From the NCBI RefSeq assembly GCF_037042905.1, contig NW_026974141.1, positions 829,001-893,000 on the forward strand: 64,000 nt of DNA. Reading direction: 5' to 3'. Source of the DNA: Lytechinus pictus (taxonomy: Eukaryota; Echinodermata; Echinoidea; Temnopleuroida; Toxopneustidae). Shown here in pieces: positions 33,537 through 46,794 of this stretch (positions within the stretch are counted from its first letter, which is position 1; each line of letters begins with the position of its first letter). The notes below the pieces were generated by a model. It saw nothing but the letters and a program-made list of their open reading frames with translations. It was not told where the DNA came from and searched no databases. Made by a program: the position numbers and the translations under genes.

Positions 33537-35923
33537 CCACTCACACGTATTGCGAGGTTAGTTAGTATGTTATACTGTGCAGTGACTGGTGTTAAGTACT
33601 TACACGAAAATACTAGCGTCGGACTGTACGCGCACAGAAGCTGACTCCGGGATCTTTCGGAGGGAATCAACGGTTGCAGTTACCGATTATCTGCAAGTGC
33701 AAAGAAAATTCCACTGTAGATTGTAGGTCCTAAATATGCAGCTTATAAGTACTGTTCCAGATCACTAGATATTCTGGAATTTAATTGTCTATATCCAGTC
33801 CAAATTCTGCCAGATTCTTCAAGTTCAAAATTGAAGAAAGTAGACTACACACAAGAATGAGTCCGACGTCGCGACTAATTCTGCGCATCAGAATAGTATG
33901 GTATCTTTAAATAGGCACATTTGATGCTTGTATTTCCTTCTTCAATTTCTTCTAGTTTTGTGACGGTAGGCCTATATATATCTCGTACTTACTGTGAGAG
34001 GCATAGCCAGCTTCAAAGGACGAGGGTGTTTCTGGAAATTCTGGTCTTGAACTACATTTGTTTTCTTGTTTTTCTCCTTCATTTTCTATATTAATCGACA
34101 CATTTGCATCCCCCGATGCATGCAGCCTCTCTATTCTACCCCAACTTTATTTTTGTTTTCCCCTTAGTTTTAGTTCCTCTTTCCCTTCCCATTATTTTCC
34201 TTCTCTCTCGATTTCTTTTCCCATTATTGCTGGGGGATACCATGGGTGACATGGATAGACAAGCAAACTTACTTGATCGACTCCCCCCTTGGAAATTATG
34301 CGAGTAGTAGTCGTCTGTATATCAATTCTCCAATAAACCAGTTTCTAACGTTCTCAACACTGTATATTATGCCGGGATATTATGTTGTCTGTCAAACAAA
34401 TATCCAACAAACTATAGTTTCCAACGTTGTGTCATTGTTAACTGTCACCAACTCTCCAATAAACTATTCCAATTACGCTGTCCACGTTGTGCCATTGTCC
34501 GTTGTTCAACAACTCTCCATCAAACTAGTTTCCGACTTTGTCAACGTTGTGCCATTGTCGACTGTCCAACAAATCTCCAAGAAAATAGTTTCCAACGTTG
34601 TTCCGTTGTCGGTTGTTCAGCAACTCTCCATCGAACTAGTTTCTGACGTAGTCATTGCAACGCTACAGGTGCCTTTGTTGGCTGTTCAACAACTATCCAA
34701 TCAAACACGTTACCAACGTTGTGACGTTGTTGGCTGTCCAACAAATCTCCAACACACTAGTTTCCAATGTTGTGCCATTGTCTGTGGTTCAACAACTTTC
34801 CAACGTTGCCATCGTTGTGTCATCGTCGACTATCCTACTGATCTCCAACCTACCAGGTTTCAACGTTGTGCCAGTGTCAGTTGTTCAACAACTTTCCATC
34901 TAACTAGTTTCCAGCTTTATCAACGTTGTGTCATTGTCTACTATCTAACTTATCTCCAATCTACCAGTTTCCAACGTTGTGCAATCGTCGACTATCCAAC
35001 AAATCTCCATCGAACTAGTTTCTAGCTTTGACAAAGTTGTGCCATAGTTGGTTGTTCAACAACTTTCCATCGAACTAGTTTCCAACGTTGCCAACCTCAG
35101 CCACACAACTTGGGGTGACAGAGCCTTCTACATCTCTGGACCAAAGCTGTGGAATATCCTTCCCAATTCATCAGGAGAGCAGAGACCCAATCAACTTTTG
35201 AGTCTTACCTGAAGACTTTTCTGTTCCCCACTCCAACATTATTGCAAGAATAACTCAATTGTAGCATTACTAGGACAGTACTTGAACTGAATGATGATCC
35301 TAAGCACTGTTTGAAGACATTGAAATTTGTGAGATGTTTCCTATTTTTGAGCAAGCGCCATGAGCGCCCAGCTGAGGTGGATACCGGCGCTATACAAGAA
35401 CCCATCATCATCATCAAACTAGTTTCCAACTTTGTCAACGTTGTCTCATTGTCGGTTGATCAACAACTTTCCATCGAACTGGTTTCCAACGTTGCCAACG
35501 TTGTGTAATTGTTGGCTGTTCAGCAACTATCCAATTAAACATGTTTCCATCGTTTTGCCATTGTCGACTTTCCAACAACTCTCCAACTAACAAGTTTCCA
35601 ACGTTTCCAACGTTGTGCCATTGTCGACCGTCCAACAAATCTCCAACAAACTAGTTTCCAACTTTGTCAACGTTGTGCCATTGTCGGTTGTTCAACAACT
35701 TTCCAATCAAACGTGTTTCCAACGTTGTGACATTGTCGACTGTCCAACAACTCTCCAACTAACAAGTTTCCAACGTTGCCAACGTCGTGTCATTGTTGAT
35801 TGTCCATCATCTTTCCATCAAACTAGTTTCCAACGTCGATTCAACGTTAATCCATCAAGTTTATCCAACGTCCAACGACTTTCAAGTTTCCAACGTAGAG
35901 CCAACGTTGGCTTGTTACCTGGG
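33537..35923. repeat. Left arm of the foldback element
   Basis: Outer unique part to about 34400, then CCAACGTTG-type tandem repeats of about 45-65 bp ('ccattgtcgactgtccaaca' and variants) to 35923. A LINE tail (35095-35403) interrupts the array; the matching place in the right arm lacks it. ORFs made of 'NVVPLS..QQLSIELVS' units are translations of the repeat, not genes. Confidence 0.8.
35095..35403 (+). mobile_element. 3' tail of a CR1/L2-type LINE in the left arm
   Basis: Encodes the familiar RT C-terminus 'TWGDRAFYISGPKLWN-ILPN', then 'gcgctatacaagaac' and a CAT/ATC repeat. Flanked on both sides by foldback repeat sequence, so it inserted after the arm formed. Confidence 0.75.
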
Positions 35924-36184
35924 ATGCTTATTATTGTTTGTTTATATTTTTATACTACAGATTGAACATGCTCGATGGTATGCTAGATGGTTTGCTAGTT
36001 GGTATGCTAGATCGTATGCTTGATGGTATACTTGATGCATCGTATGATAACTGGAAATTCTGCGTCACCGAGTCCTTTGTTTGAGTACTGTCTACTGTCA
36101 AGTCACTAGTAGTTATACGTCACATAAAGTTCAATAACATTGTTCAATAACAGTGTTCAAGAACAGTCGTCACCGTCAGTCGCC

Positions 36185-39100
36185 ATGAGTGGATCATCTG
36201 AAAGTATCAAGCCCGAGGACTCAGCCAGCCAAGGTGGGAAGAGCTCAACAGCGTCATTGAGGATAAAGACGAAGGCCAAGAAGGCAGCCCTGGCAGCAGT
36301 GCTAGCATCCTTGAAGGAACAGCATGAGTTAGAGCTTCAAGAATTTCATCTACAGCAAAAGAAGGCACAGTTTATGTTAGAAACTAAGCTCAAATTTGCA
36401 GCAGCAGAAGAGGCTGTATATGAACAATTTGATCAGCATCCCAGTCAACTCGACATTAAGATAGAACCCACAAGTGAATCTTGTTTGTCCGTCGATGCGA
36501 CGAGGACCATCTAATCATCCTGGGTTTAATCATTAGCTTGATGGGTCCGCAGATGGCTAGTCAGGCCAATCTGTGCCCTAAATAGTATCTGGCAGTGTGG
36601 ACAGGGAATATTGGCTGCTGCTACAGGGTTGGCAGTCCTTGCCTTCCTGGCGTGCCTGCGGGCTACGGCCACTACGGTCCTATTGGCCTCACATGCTTCA
36701 GCACCCTTATGTACAGCTGTTCGCCATGCTCCACTGTCTTGGGCTTTCTGTTCCCATGTGTCATGGTTGATGTTAAAAGACTTAAGTGATTCTTTTAGTG
36801 TGTCTTTAAAGCGCTTCTTTGGGCCTCCATGAGAGCGTCTTCCTTCCTGGAGCTCGCCAAACAGAGGTTTCTTTGGAAGACGTTCGTCCGGCATGCGAGC
36901 TACATGTCCTGCCCACCGGAGCTGAGACTGATCAGGACGGTGTAAATGCTGGGTAGGTTTGCACGAGTGAGGACCTGTGTCTGGTATCCTGTATTGCCAC
37001 TTGATGCCAAGAAGTTTTCTCAGACAGGTGGTGTGGAAATGGTTCAACTTCCTGGCATGGCGCCGATATACTGTCCATGTTTCACAGCCGTACAGCAATG
37101 CGGTGAGAACCATGGCCCTGTACACATTGATCTTGTATAGTCTCCCGAAGGCAGCGCTTGCCTAAGCAAGTCTGGCATTGACTTCATCGTTAATGACAAC
37201 GTTTCTTGAGAGTGTGCTGCCGAGGTATGTGAACTTGTCCACCACATTTAGACGTTGTCCGCTTATTGTGATGTAGGTTCAACGTAAGGCTTTCCTGAAG
37301 CTGGTTGATGTAATACTTCAGTCTTCTTTGGGCTGATGGTAAGGCCGAAGTTGTTGCAGGTCTCAGAGAACTTGTCAACACTATGCTGCATGTCAACCTC
37401 TGTGGAAGCATTGAGGGCACAATCATCAGCAAACAGGAAGTCATTGATAGTGTCAGTTGAGACTTTGGTTTTTGCTTTAAGCCTCCTATAAAGGTTGAAG
37501 ACAGAGCCATCAGTCCTGTACCTGATGCCAATGCCCATGTTTGTATTGCTGAAGGCATCAGTCAGCATGGCTGAGAACATGAGACTGAACAAGGTGGGAG
37601 CAAGGACACAGCCTTGTTTCACTCCGTTGGAGACATGGAATGAGTCAGTGGTCTCACCGTTGTCCTGAACTCTTGCCAGCATGCCATCATGAACTTTCTG
37701 GGGCAACCATACTTTGCCATGATTCTCCAAAGACCCTCTCTGCTAACAGTGTCGAAAGCCTTGGTAAGATCGACGTAGGTGGAGTAGAGGTCAGCATTTT
37801 GTTCCTGACACTTCTCTTGTAGCTGTCTAGCAGCAAACACGTGCTTTTCGGAAGCCACACTGGCTTTCAGGTAGGAGGCCTTGCTCAAGGTGTACGGTGA
37901 GGCGATGGAGTAGGACTCTAGCAAGGATCTTGCCTGCGATGGACAACAGAGATATTCCACGATGATTGTCACAAGCTTGGCGATTTCCTTTGCGTTTGTA
38001 TAAATGTATGATGGAGGCATCTTTGAAGTCCTGGGGCACTGTCTCATGTTGCCAAATTTGTTGAAACAACTGGTGGAGTTTCTTAGACAGGGCCATACCA
38101 CTTTTGTAGATTTCAGCTGGAATGGAGTCCAAACCAGGAGCTTTGCCACTAGATAATGAATGGATTGCTTTCCGAGTCTCCTCCAAGGTTGGTATGGCAT
38201 CCATTGTCTCATCGACCGGGACCTGAGGCAGCCTGTCAATGGCCTCATTTTTTTACGACTGAAGGCATGTTCAGTACACCGTTGAAGTGCTCTGCCCATC
38301 TTTCTAGAGTTTTCTCTTTGTCTGTGATTATAGTAGACCCATCAGCACTGAGGAGGGGGGGACAGTGAGCCTGTGGTAGAGGGACCATAGACTTCCTTCA
38401 GGCCATCATAGAACTTGGTCAACAGCAGCAGCCCGTTCAGCCACAGATTCAGGCCAGTGAGCATGACAACAATGTACAGCAGGAGAATTTGGAAGACACA
38501 ATGCCATACCCGCAGCACAAGCAAGATTTGTATCAGTATCAGAAAATACAGCATCGTTTGTTGGAAGCAATAAGCCTGTCAAATGTGGAAATCATGAAGT
38601 TTAACGGTAACCCTTTACACTATCATGAGTTCATGGCATGTTTTGATAATTTGATAGGCTCGTCTACACTAGACACAGGGACAAAGCCCATGAAGCTGTA
38701 TCAGTGCTGTGAAGGTGATGTCAAGAACATCATACAGTGTTGTATGGTAATGGATCCAGTGCTAGGATATCAACGCGACAGAGAATTACCTAGAGAACGC
38801 TTTGGCAGTAGATTTAAGATAGGAGAAGCATGGATCGAACAGATAACTACTGGTTCAGCACTTCATGCAAATGATAGAACTGGACTACGCAAGTTTGCTG
38901 ACGAATTACAGGTATGTCTTGAGACTCTTAAGGCATTGAATCTAACAAAGGAAATCAGCAGGAACAGAGAGCTGGTCAAACTGGCAGAAAGACTCCCATT
39001 TCATCTCAAAGCTAGATGGTTGAAAGTAGTGAGAGACATTAGATAAAGAGGTCGCTCACCAGATATCACTGACATGGTGAAGTTTGTATCTGATTTCGCC

Positions 39101-40642
39101 GAAGAAGTTAACGATCCAGTCTTCGGTGAGCGTACTGCGACTTCTCCAAGATCAGCATCTAAACCAAGCTTCAACAAGCAATATTCCAAGTGCATCTACT
39201 CTACAGCAGTCACTGATAATTCAAGCTTTCCTAAGCCCAAGAACTGCTTCAAGGGTCATCAAGAGTATACCTTGTTTAGTTGTGACAGCTTTAATTCCAT
39301 GACACCTGATGAGAGATTTAAATTTGCACAAGAGAATAGACTCTGTTTCAATTGCTTGCAACAAGGTCATACCAGCAGAATTTGTAAGTTGAACAGAACA
39401 TGCTCAGTTCCAGGATGTCAGAGAAAACATACAAAGTTCCTCCACGTAATTCGGGAAAGCTCATCACCTGTAAGAGGTACTCCACATCAAGAGATAGAGA
39501 ATCAGCCTCAACCAAATAAACATTTGAGATCATCTTCCACTCAAACGCCATTTGATGAAATCCAAACAGCTCAGAATAGCTTCATTGATAAATCGGTCAC
39601 AGGGGCCGGTAGGTGTGTACTTCCCATCGTTCCAGTTAGGGTAAGGGCTCACAACGAGAGCAAGTCTGTTGAAACTTATGCTCTCCTAGACACTGGCTAT
39701 ACCAGCACATTTTGTACAGCAGCCCTATCTAGACAACTTAATGCAGTGGAAAGGAAGCAAAGTCTAAATCTATCAACACTTGGAAGATCTAACAGCACAG
39801 TAGATACATCAGTTGTTAGCCTCATAGTAGACACAGGCAAAGATACAGAGATAGTGAAGTTACCACGTGTTTATACGAGAGTCAATCAACGTCAAAGAAT
39901 CTCACATCGCCAAGGTGGATGACATCAGAGGATGGAACCACCTAGAAGGAATCAACATTCCTATCGTCACACAACATGAAGTTGGACTTTTGATCGGGCA
40001 AGATGTGCCTGAAGCATTGATACCTATAGAAATGAGAGCATCCGAGGATGGACCTTATGCTGTAAGAACCAAATTAGGATGGGCAGTAAGTGGTCCTGTC
40101 CAGCCCAAGATGCCAGAAGACATACACACAGCTACTACAAGCTTTGTTGGTAGCGACATCAAACTGGAGGATGACAGACTTCAGAGATTCAGGAAGAATG
40201 AAAGCTCAGAAGTTCTTCAGAAGGACAATGTTTCGTCCGTCAATGTTAGTAATGCATCAGCTTTCCGGGAGAGTAGTGGTGAAAAGGATGGAGTTCACAA
40301 CATATCGCCAACGGCATTTGAGAAGAAAACGCCAAAACCACCAGACGACATTTTGACTGCAGAACAGCATTTGCAGTCATCACCCAAGAGATTACTGATA
40401 GATGATACACTTCAGAAGAAACACCAAGTGGACGTAGAACATATGCTAAGTAACGAATCTGTAATGAAAGTTAATAAGACAGAACAATTAGAAGATATAA
40501 CCTCATTGTACTTACCTCACCATTTAGTCATAAGTCCACAAGTTATTAGTGATTGTGTGGCAAAGCATAATGAAGAAGCATTACCTGACAAGGTTCCACA
40601 GGGGCCGGACCTGGCTAATCTGCCCAGAGTGTCACCTGGTTA
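36185..40642 (+). pseudogene. Truncated BEL/Pao retrotransposon (gag-protease, start of RT)
   Basis: The gag N-terminus starts at ATG 36185 with a Lys/Ala/Glu-rich coiled-coil segment and is cut at about 36515 by a minus-strand LINE. Gag resumes near 38420 and shows a DUF1759-type region ('NPLHYHEFMACFDNLIG', 'LVKLAERLPFHLKARW'). An in-frame TAA lies at 39044, and the frame then continues to a CCHC knuckle ('CFNCLQQGHTSRIC') and an aspartic-protease motif ('ALLDTG', about 39688). A frameshift occurs near 39880. The following frame holds 'LLIGQDVPEALIP' and ends within the first RT block ('PHHLVISP', 'PQGPDLANL') at 40642. RT catalytic, RNase H and integrase parts are absent. No LTR pair was found. 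Confidence 0.8.
36516..38420 (-). pseudogene. LINE reverse transcriptase fragment inserted in BEL/Pao gag
   Basis: The minus-strand RT reads, in order, 'FYDGLKEVYGP', 'RWAEHF', 'GKAPGLDSIPAEIYKSG', 'NHRGISLLSIAGKILARVL', 'LTKAFDTVSREGLW', 'NGVKQGCVLAPTLFSLMFS', 'FLFADDCALN', 'LLYGCETWTVYRRHARKL'. It ends with a C2H2 finger ('CPHCQILF...SHLRTH') and a stop at 36526. At least three frameshifts (near 38200, 37830-37700 and 37260) break the frame. The FADD catalytic motif is present. The endonuclease end is missing (5' truncated). An RTE-like clade is likely, but the clade is not certain. Confidence 0.8.
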
Positions 40643-41342
40643 ACCTTTATTTGGCTACATGGATTTTGGAGTTGATAGTTTCACACCGTACATTGTAAAA
40701 CAAAGTAATTCAGAAAAGGGATACGGTTGAAAATTCTGTACATGCTTGGTCATTAAAATTATCTGATACATATGTATTTTGTTAGAGAAAATATTTGAAT
40801 TTAAGGCACTACAAAGATATATTTCTCATTGTGGTGAAAGTGTAAAAAGGTAGTAGTGAGATCCAAAAAAGACCAGTACACAAATTGTATATTTGGAAAT
40901 AGCAGAAAGTTTAAATCAGTGAGCGAGTTAAAATGGCAGTGTCTAAACTCCTACCTCCCTGGCCTAAGTGCACTTAACAAGCAATTTGTGCGGAATATAG
41001 ATCTGATAAATGGATTAGAAGTAAATTCTTATCTGAGATTTATCTGTCAAATCTGTTTAAGAATTTCTTAATACTGATTTTGCTCTTATTGAACAAAGCA
41101 AGAAAATTAGTGTAGTACCAAGTCGATTGAATATTGATAATTTGATAGCACAGCAAAAGCAGGAATTGCTAATCAAGGAAAAGGAATTTGCATCAGTTAT
41201 CAAGAATTGTGTTAAAATGCACAAAGGAATGTTTAAGAATGTGAAAGCAATCATTCTCATTGTTTCGCGATAAATGACTGTTAGCGAGGAAGACATTTTC
41301 AAGCAATTTATCACAACGACATTCAGCCAAGCAGCAATGAGT
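40643..41342. other. Sequence after the truncated retroelement, no clear gene
   Basis: Short broken plus-strand frames ('KKDQYTNCIFGNSRKFKSV', 'LIAQQKQELLIKEKEF') suggest decayed coding sequence, possibly more of the same element or its cargo. No family motif is visible. Confidence 0.35.
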
Positions 41343-41752
41343 GAGGCATCATCGTTAGAACTGTTTAAGTCTCTCCTTAAAACCCACCTCTTTTAATAAG
41401 TTTCACTTGCCTATTTTTCGCTTCTTTTGTTCTGTATGAAATTATCCCCCTTAGTTAATTGGCATTATCATATTGTGTTCAGATTTTTAAGTCGGATTGT
41501 AAGCTTAGTTATTAGGATTATTTAGATTTACATACATGATTATCGACCCGTTATATTTAAGTTGTGTATTCACCGATTATCTCTTTATTTGTACGTATAA
41601 TTAAGTTTTCGTAATTTTGTTTTCACTTTCAGTTCCTTTGTTGTTCTTTTTCTGAGATATCTTGTATTTTCACCCTTCTTTCTTAGCGCTTTGAAACTTT
41701 TGTATAAAGCGCTTTATAAATTTTGTATATTATTATTATTATTATAATTCTT
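41343..41752 (+). mobile_element. 3' tail of a LINE (CR1/L2-type)
   Basis: Encodes the RT end 'LFKSLLKTHLF' plus stop (about 41393), then a 3' UTR with 'agcgctttgaaac', 'aagcgctttataaattttgt' and (ATT)n at 41730-41747. Confidence 0.7.
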
Positions 41753-41799
41753 GAAGAATCGAAAGTTTCGAAAAATTCAAGACTTGAAACAAGGCTATC

Positions 41800-42102
41800 A
41801 TGAATCATGACTTACAACATGAACAGTTTGAAATTGACAACATGAAGAACTTTGAATTTCAAGACGATGGACATAATAAGTTCCGAAATTCATTAAAATG
41901 TTTATTAAATTGTAGATTGAAGAATGACTATATAAAAAGGACATTTCAACTTGATAAGAGACTAGTTAAACTAGTATTTATATATCTAATCCTCATGATG
42001 TATTTTTGTGTATTTTGTTATCTAAAAAGCATATTGATGATCACAGTTGATAAATTATGTTATTCAAACAAGACTGTATTTCTTACAAATGTGTCAGATT
42101 GA
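41800..42102 (+). CDS. Hypothetical small ORF with one hydrophobic segment
   Basis: A 100-codon frame with an Asn/Asp-rich, charged first half and a hydrophobic stretch near residues 67-85 ('VFIYLILMMYFCVFCYL'). It sits between a LINE tail and MITEs inside the foldback loop. It might be a remnant of the 3' part of the retroelement or chance. No homology recognised. Confidence 0.2.
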   Translation: MNHDLQHEQFEIDNMKNFEFQDDGHNKFRNSLKCLLNCRLKNDYIKRTFQLDKRLVKLVFIYLILMMYFCVFCYLKSILMITVDKLCYSNKTVFLTNVSD

Positions 42103-42975
42103 TACAAAGAGTTTGATATTGTTATTGCCAATTAAGAGAAGACAAAACCAGGTTCAGTTTAGCACCAACTCAATTCAAGTGTTTTGCAAGAAAAGACAAT
42201 ATTTGGAGATATTCAAAGAGTTGTAAGCATTGAAGATGCATAATGTTAGATTTATATTTCATGTATACTGTAATACTGTATGCTCAGCTAGAATTAATTT
42301 CAATATTGTGAAAACCCAGAAAATTACATGATATTGTGTAAGGTAACACAATGTTTTGTGGAGGAAAGAAAGACATAGTATATTGAAGTTTTAACAATGA
42401 CAATGGTTTATAGTTGATTGTAGGAAGAAACCAATGCATTAATTTTCCTGAGTATAACTGAATGTCTCTAGGTCACAGGCATTTTAAGTTATATTGAATT
42501 ATTTTCTAGACCGCCATATTGAAAAGGGTTGTCGATTACATTTGTTGTCGAAGACAATTATGTGTACGGAAGCAAATAGTTCATACAGTCAGACGGCAGG
42601 TCCCAAGAAAGTGGCCTCTTTCATCCAAGTGATATTCATGACTTGAGATGTTTTGCATATTTAATGAGCTAGATGCGGACCAAAACACCTCTTTTCATTC
42701 GGTCATTGCTGCTCTAATTGTGCATCGAATTTCATGATTTTGGTATTATTGTAAGGAAGAAGAAGAATTCTTTTAGGACATGTGTTTGAATTTAATCAAA
42801 AAATTTGTAATATAGTTTAAAATTTTGATCTAAAGAGTGCTACAAAATAATTATTTTACCTGACAAAAGATGCTATTTTCACACTTTATTTTAGTTTGAG
42901 CCCAAATGATTTTTAGATTACGATAAAGCTGAATATGTATGCTTTAAAATGGTATAGATTTCAAAATAAGAATTG

Positions 42976-43272
42976 GTTTAATCGGGTCAAGATCACACTT
43001 TTCATTGGCCAAGTACATAAAGCAGCTTGAAAACAAGAATACTGCACTCTGATTGGTCAAAGAGACCACACACTGGCAAATTCCAACGGTTCCAGTGCCT
43101 GGGTTCATGGAAAGGTCACACTTCCCATGTGGTAATCTCTTCAAATTCCCCGCGCCTGTTGTTCTGTGAACCTTATCCAGCCAATCAGAACTCTGGATTT
43201 CATGCAAGTACAAAATTTCAGAAATCTCGTCTTGTACCTTGGTGGGAAAAGTGTGATCTTGACCCGATTAAA
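42976..43272. mobile_element. MITE with 27-bp inverted ends
   Basis: 'tttaatcgggtcaagatcac' at 42976 is exactly inverted at the end ('gtgatcttgacccgattaaa', 43253-43272). The ~300-bp interior is also weakly symmetrical ('attggtcaaa'/'ccaatcagaa') and has no ORF of note. Confidence 0.75.
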
Positions 43273-43334
43273 AGGTGCCGCATATCAAGAGTGGCATTGT
43301 GAGAAAGTACAGAAGTTCAGCTTTATGGTGATGT

Positions 43335-43995
43335 ACAGTGCGTCCCAGAAAAAACGAAACCGAGATTAAGCGATGAATTATCATAACTTAATCACAAATA
43401 CAATAGACAAATGACCTACCAATGTATAAGCTTAGAATCTCCTCTTTCATCTGATATTACTTAGAATATTCCTCATTCACGCATGAGTGAGCAAAAACAA
43501 TTTGAAGAAAGGATACCAAAAACTCATTTGGCGGGGGGGGTATCTGAATTTCAAAAAGAAAATCACATGCCTAAAAAGTTCAATATCTGCTCTTTTATTT
43601 GATACCTTAATCACAAAAAATGGTCAAGAAGTAAAAAAGTTATGTTCCCTCGAAACAATGCTTGTATTACCATACTTTCATTAAATAAACGTGTTTTCAC
43701 CGGTTTCCAACAGGAGCTATCGCATGGTTAACAAAAGACTTAATGCATGGCTGATCGTCAACAAAACGGAGTGTCAAGTGAGTTTGAACGCTTGCCTGTA
43801 GAACCTCTTCATTTTATGAAATTATTGAAATACAAGCCTTATTTCAAATAACCAGAACTTTGTTATTTCTTGACCACTTTCTGTAATTGAGGTATCAAAT
43901 TAAAGAGCAGATATTGAACTTTTTAACAATGTGGTTTTCTTTTTGAAACCCAGATACAGCCCGCCAAATGACTTTCTTTGATCCTTTCTTTGATC
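43335..43995. mobile_element. Mariner-like MITE remnant with internal inverted repeat
   Basis: 'cagtgcgtcccagaaaaaac' at 43337 resembles Tc1/mariner-type termini. Bases 43525-43615 ('tcatttggcgggg', 'tttcaaaaagaaaatcacat', 'aagttcaatatctgctcttt') are inverted at 43888-43985. The expected matching terminus on the right is not present, so the element is truncated or rearranged. Confidence 0.5.
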
Positions 43996-44360
43996 CTTTT
44001 CTTTGATTTTTCTGTTTTTTGCACAATCTTGTTCGAAAAGGTTTCATTTTCCTTTAAGATTCAGTTCATGATTATGAGGCCTTATTGCGTTGAATCATAG
44101 ATCATAGCAAGATCAATACCTCGCCATGCCTGTAAACATCGATTTCCAGGTTACCCAGGTAACAAGCCAACGTTGGCTCAACGTTGGAAACTTGAAAGTC
44201 GTTGGACGTTGGAAAAACTTGATGGATTTACGTTGAATCGACGTTGGAAACTAGTTTGATGGAAAGATGATGGACAATCAACAATGACACGACGTTGGCA
44301 ACGTTGGAAACTTGTTAGTTGGAGAGTTGTTGGACAGTCGACAATGTCACAACGTTGGAA

Positions 44361-45368
44361 ACACGTTTGATTGGATAGTTGTTGAACAGCCAGCAAAGGC
44401 ACAACGTTGGCAACGTTGGAAACTAGTTCGATGGAAAGTCGTTGAACAACCGACAATGGCACAACGTTGACAAAGTTGAAAACTTGTTTGTTGGAGATTT
44501 GTTGGACAGTCGACAATGGCACAACGTTGGAAACTTGTAAGTTGGAGATTAGTTGGATCGTCGACAATGACACAACGTTGACAAGGTTGGAAACTAGTTC
44601 GATGGAAAGTTGTTGATCAACCGACAATGGCACAACGTTGACAAAGTTGGAAACTGGTTTGATGGACATTTGTTGGATAGTCGACGATGGCACAACGTTG
44701 GAAACTAGTGTGTTGGAGATTTGTTGGACGGTCGACAATGGCACAATGTTGGAAAATGGTAGGTTGGAGATTAGTTGGATAGTCGACAATGACACAACGT
44801 TGATAAAGCTGGAAACTAGTTAGATGGAAAGTTGTTGAACAACTGACACTGGCACAACGTTGGAAACACGTTTGATTGGATAGTTGTTGAACAGCCAGCA
44901 AAGGCACAACGTTGGCAACGTTGGAAACTAGTTCGATGGAAAGTCGTTGAACAACCGACAATGGCACAACGTTGACAAAGTTGAAAACTTGTTTGTTTGA
45001 GATTTGTTGGACAGTCGACAATGGCAAAACGTTGGAAACTTGTAAGTTGGAGATTAGTTGGATCGTCGACAATGACACAAAGTTGACAAGGTTGGAAACT
45101 AGTTCGATGGAAAGTTGTTGATCAACTGACAATGGCACAACGTTGACAAAGTTGAAAACTGGTTTGATGGACATTTGTTGGATAGTCGACGATGGCACAA
45201 CGTTGGAAACTAGTGTGTTGGAGATTTGTTGGACGGTCGACAATGGCACAATGTTGGAAAATGGTAGGTTGGAGATTAGTTGGATAGTCGACAATGACAC
45301 AACGTTGATAAAGCTGGAAACTAGTTAGATGGAAAGTTGTTGAACAACTGACACTGGCACAACGTTGG
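44361..45368. repeat. 504-bp direct duplication within the right-arm array
   Basis: Unit 44361-44864 and unit 44865-45368 are almost identical, starting at 'acacgtttgattggatagtt' and differing at only a few bases by eye. Each unit spans about nine basic repeats. Confidence 0.8.
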
Positions 45369-46794
45369 AAACTGGCAGGTTGGAGATCAGTTGGATAGTC
45401 GACAATGACACAACGTTGACAAAGCTGGAAACTAGTGTGTTGGAGATTTGTTGGACAATTGACACTGGCACAACGTTGGAAACTGGTAGGTTGGAGATCA
45501 GTTGGATAGTCGACGATGACACAACGTTGGCAAGGTTGGAAACTGGTTTGATGGAGATTTGTTGGATAGTCGACGATGGCACAACGTTGGAAACTAGTGT
45601 GTTGGAGATTTGTTGGGCGGTCGACAATGGCACAATGTTGGAAAATGGTATTAGGTTGGAGATTAGTTGGATAGTCGACAATGACACAACGTTGACAAAG
45701 CTGGAAACTAGTTAGATGGAGAGTTGTTGAACAACGGACAATGGCACAACGTGGACAACGTTGGAAACTATTTTATTGGAGATTTGTTGGACAGTCGATA
45801 ATGGCACAACGTTGGAAACATGTTTGATTAGATAGTTACTGAACAGCCGACAATGACACAATGTTGACAAACATTGGAAACTAGTTTTTTGGAGAGTTGT
45901 TGACAGTTAACATTGACACAATGTTGGAAACTATAGTTTGGTGGATATTTGTTTGACAGTCAACATAATATCCCGGCATAATGATACACAGTGTAGAGAA
46001 CAGAACTGGTTCATTGGAGAATTGATATACAAACGACAACTACTCGCATAAAATCCAATGGGGCCGGGGGGGGGGCGATCAAGTAAGTTTGCTTGTCTAT
46101 CCATGTCACCCTTGTATGCTCCCAGCAATAAGGGGAAAAGTAATCGAGAGAGAAGGAAAATAATGGGAAGGGAAAGAGGAATTTAAAGGGGAAAACAAAA
46201 ACAAAGACGGGATAGAATAGATCAGGCTACCGGGGGCTGCAAATGTGTCGATTAATATATAGAAAATAAAGGAGAAAAACAAGAAAACAAATGCAGTTCA
46301 AGACCAGAATTTCCAGAAACGCCCTCGTCCTTTGGGGTACTTTGCAGCTGGCTAGGCCTCTCACAGTAAGTACGAGATATAGGCCTACCGTCACATAGCT
46401 AGAAGAAATTGAAGAAGGAAATACAAGCATCAAATGTGCCTTTTTAAAAATACCATACTATTCTGATGCGCAGAATTAGTCGCGACGCGTCGACGTCAGA
46501 CTCCTTCTTCTGTGTAGTCTGCTTCCTTCAATTTTGAACTTGAAGAATCTGGCAGAATTTGAACTGGGTATATAGACAATTAAATTCCCGAATATCTAGT
46601 GATCTGGCACAGTACTTATAAGCTGCATATTTAGGACCTACAAACTACAGTGAAATTTTCTTTGCACTTGCAGATAGTCGGGAACTGCAACTGTTGATCC
46701 CCTCCGAAAGATCCCGGAGTCAGGGAGTCAGCTTCTGTGTGCATACAGTCCGACGCTAGTATTTTCGTGTAAGTACTTAACACCAGTCACTGCA

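Noticed and set aside
34246..35025. 259-codon plus-strand ORF and similar ORFs at 44178-45687
   Set aside because: Translations of CAACGTTG tandem repeats; similar Leu/Ser/Gln proteins appear in other frames of the same repeat.
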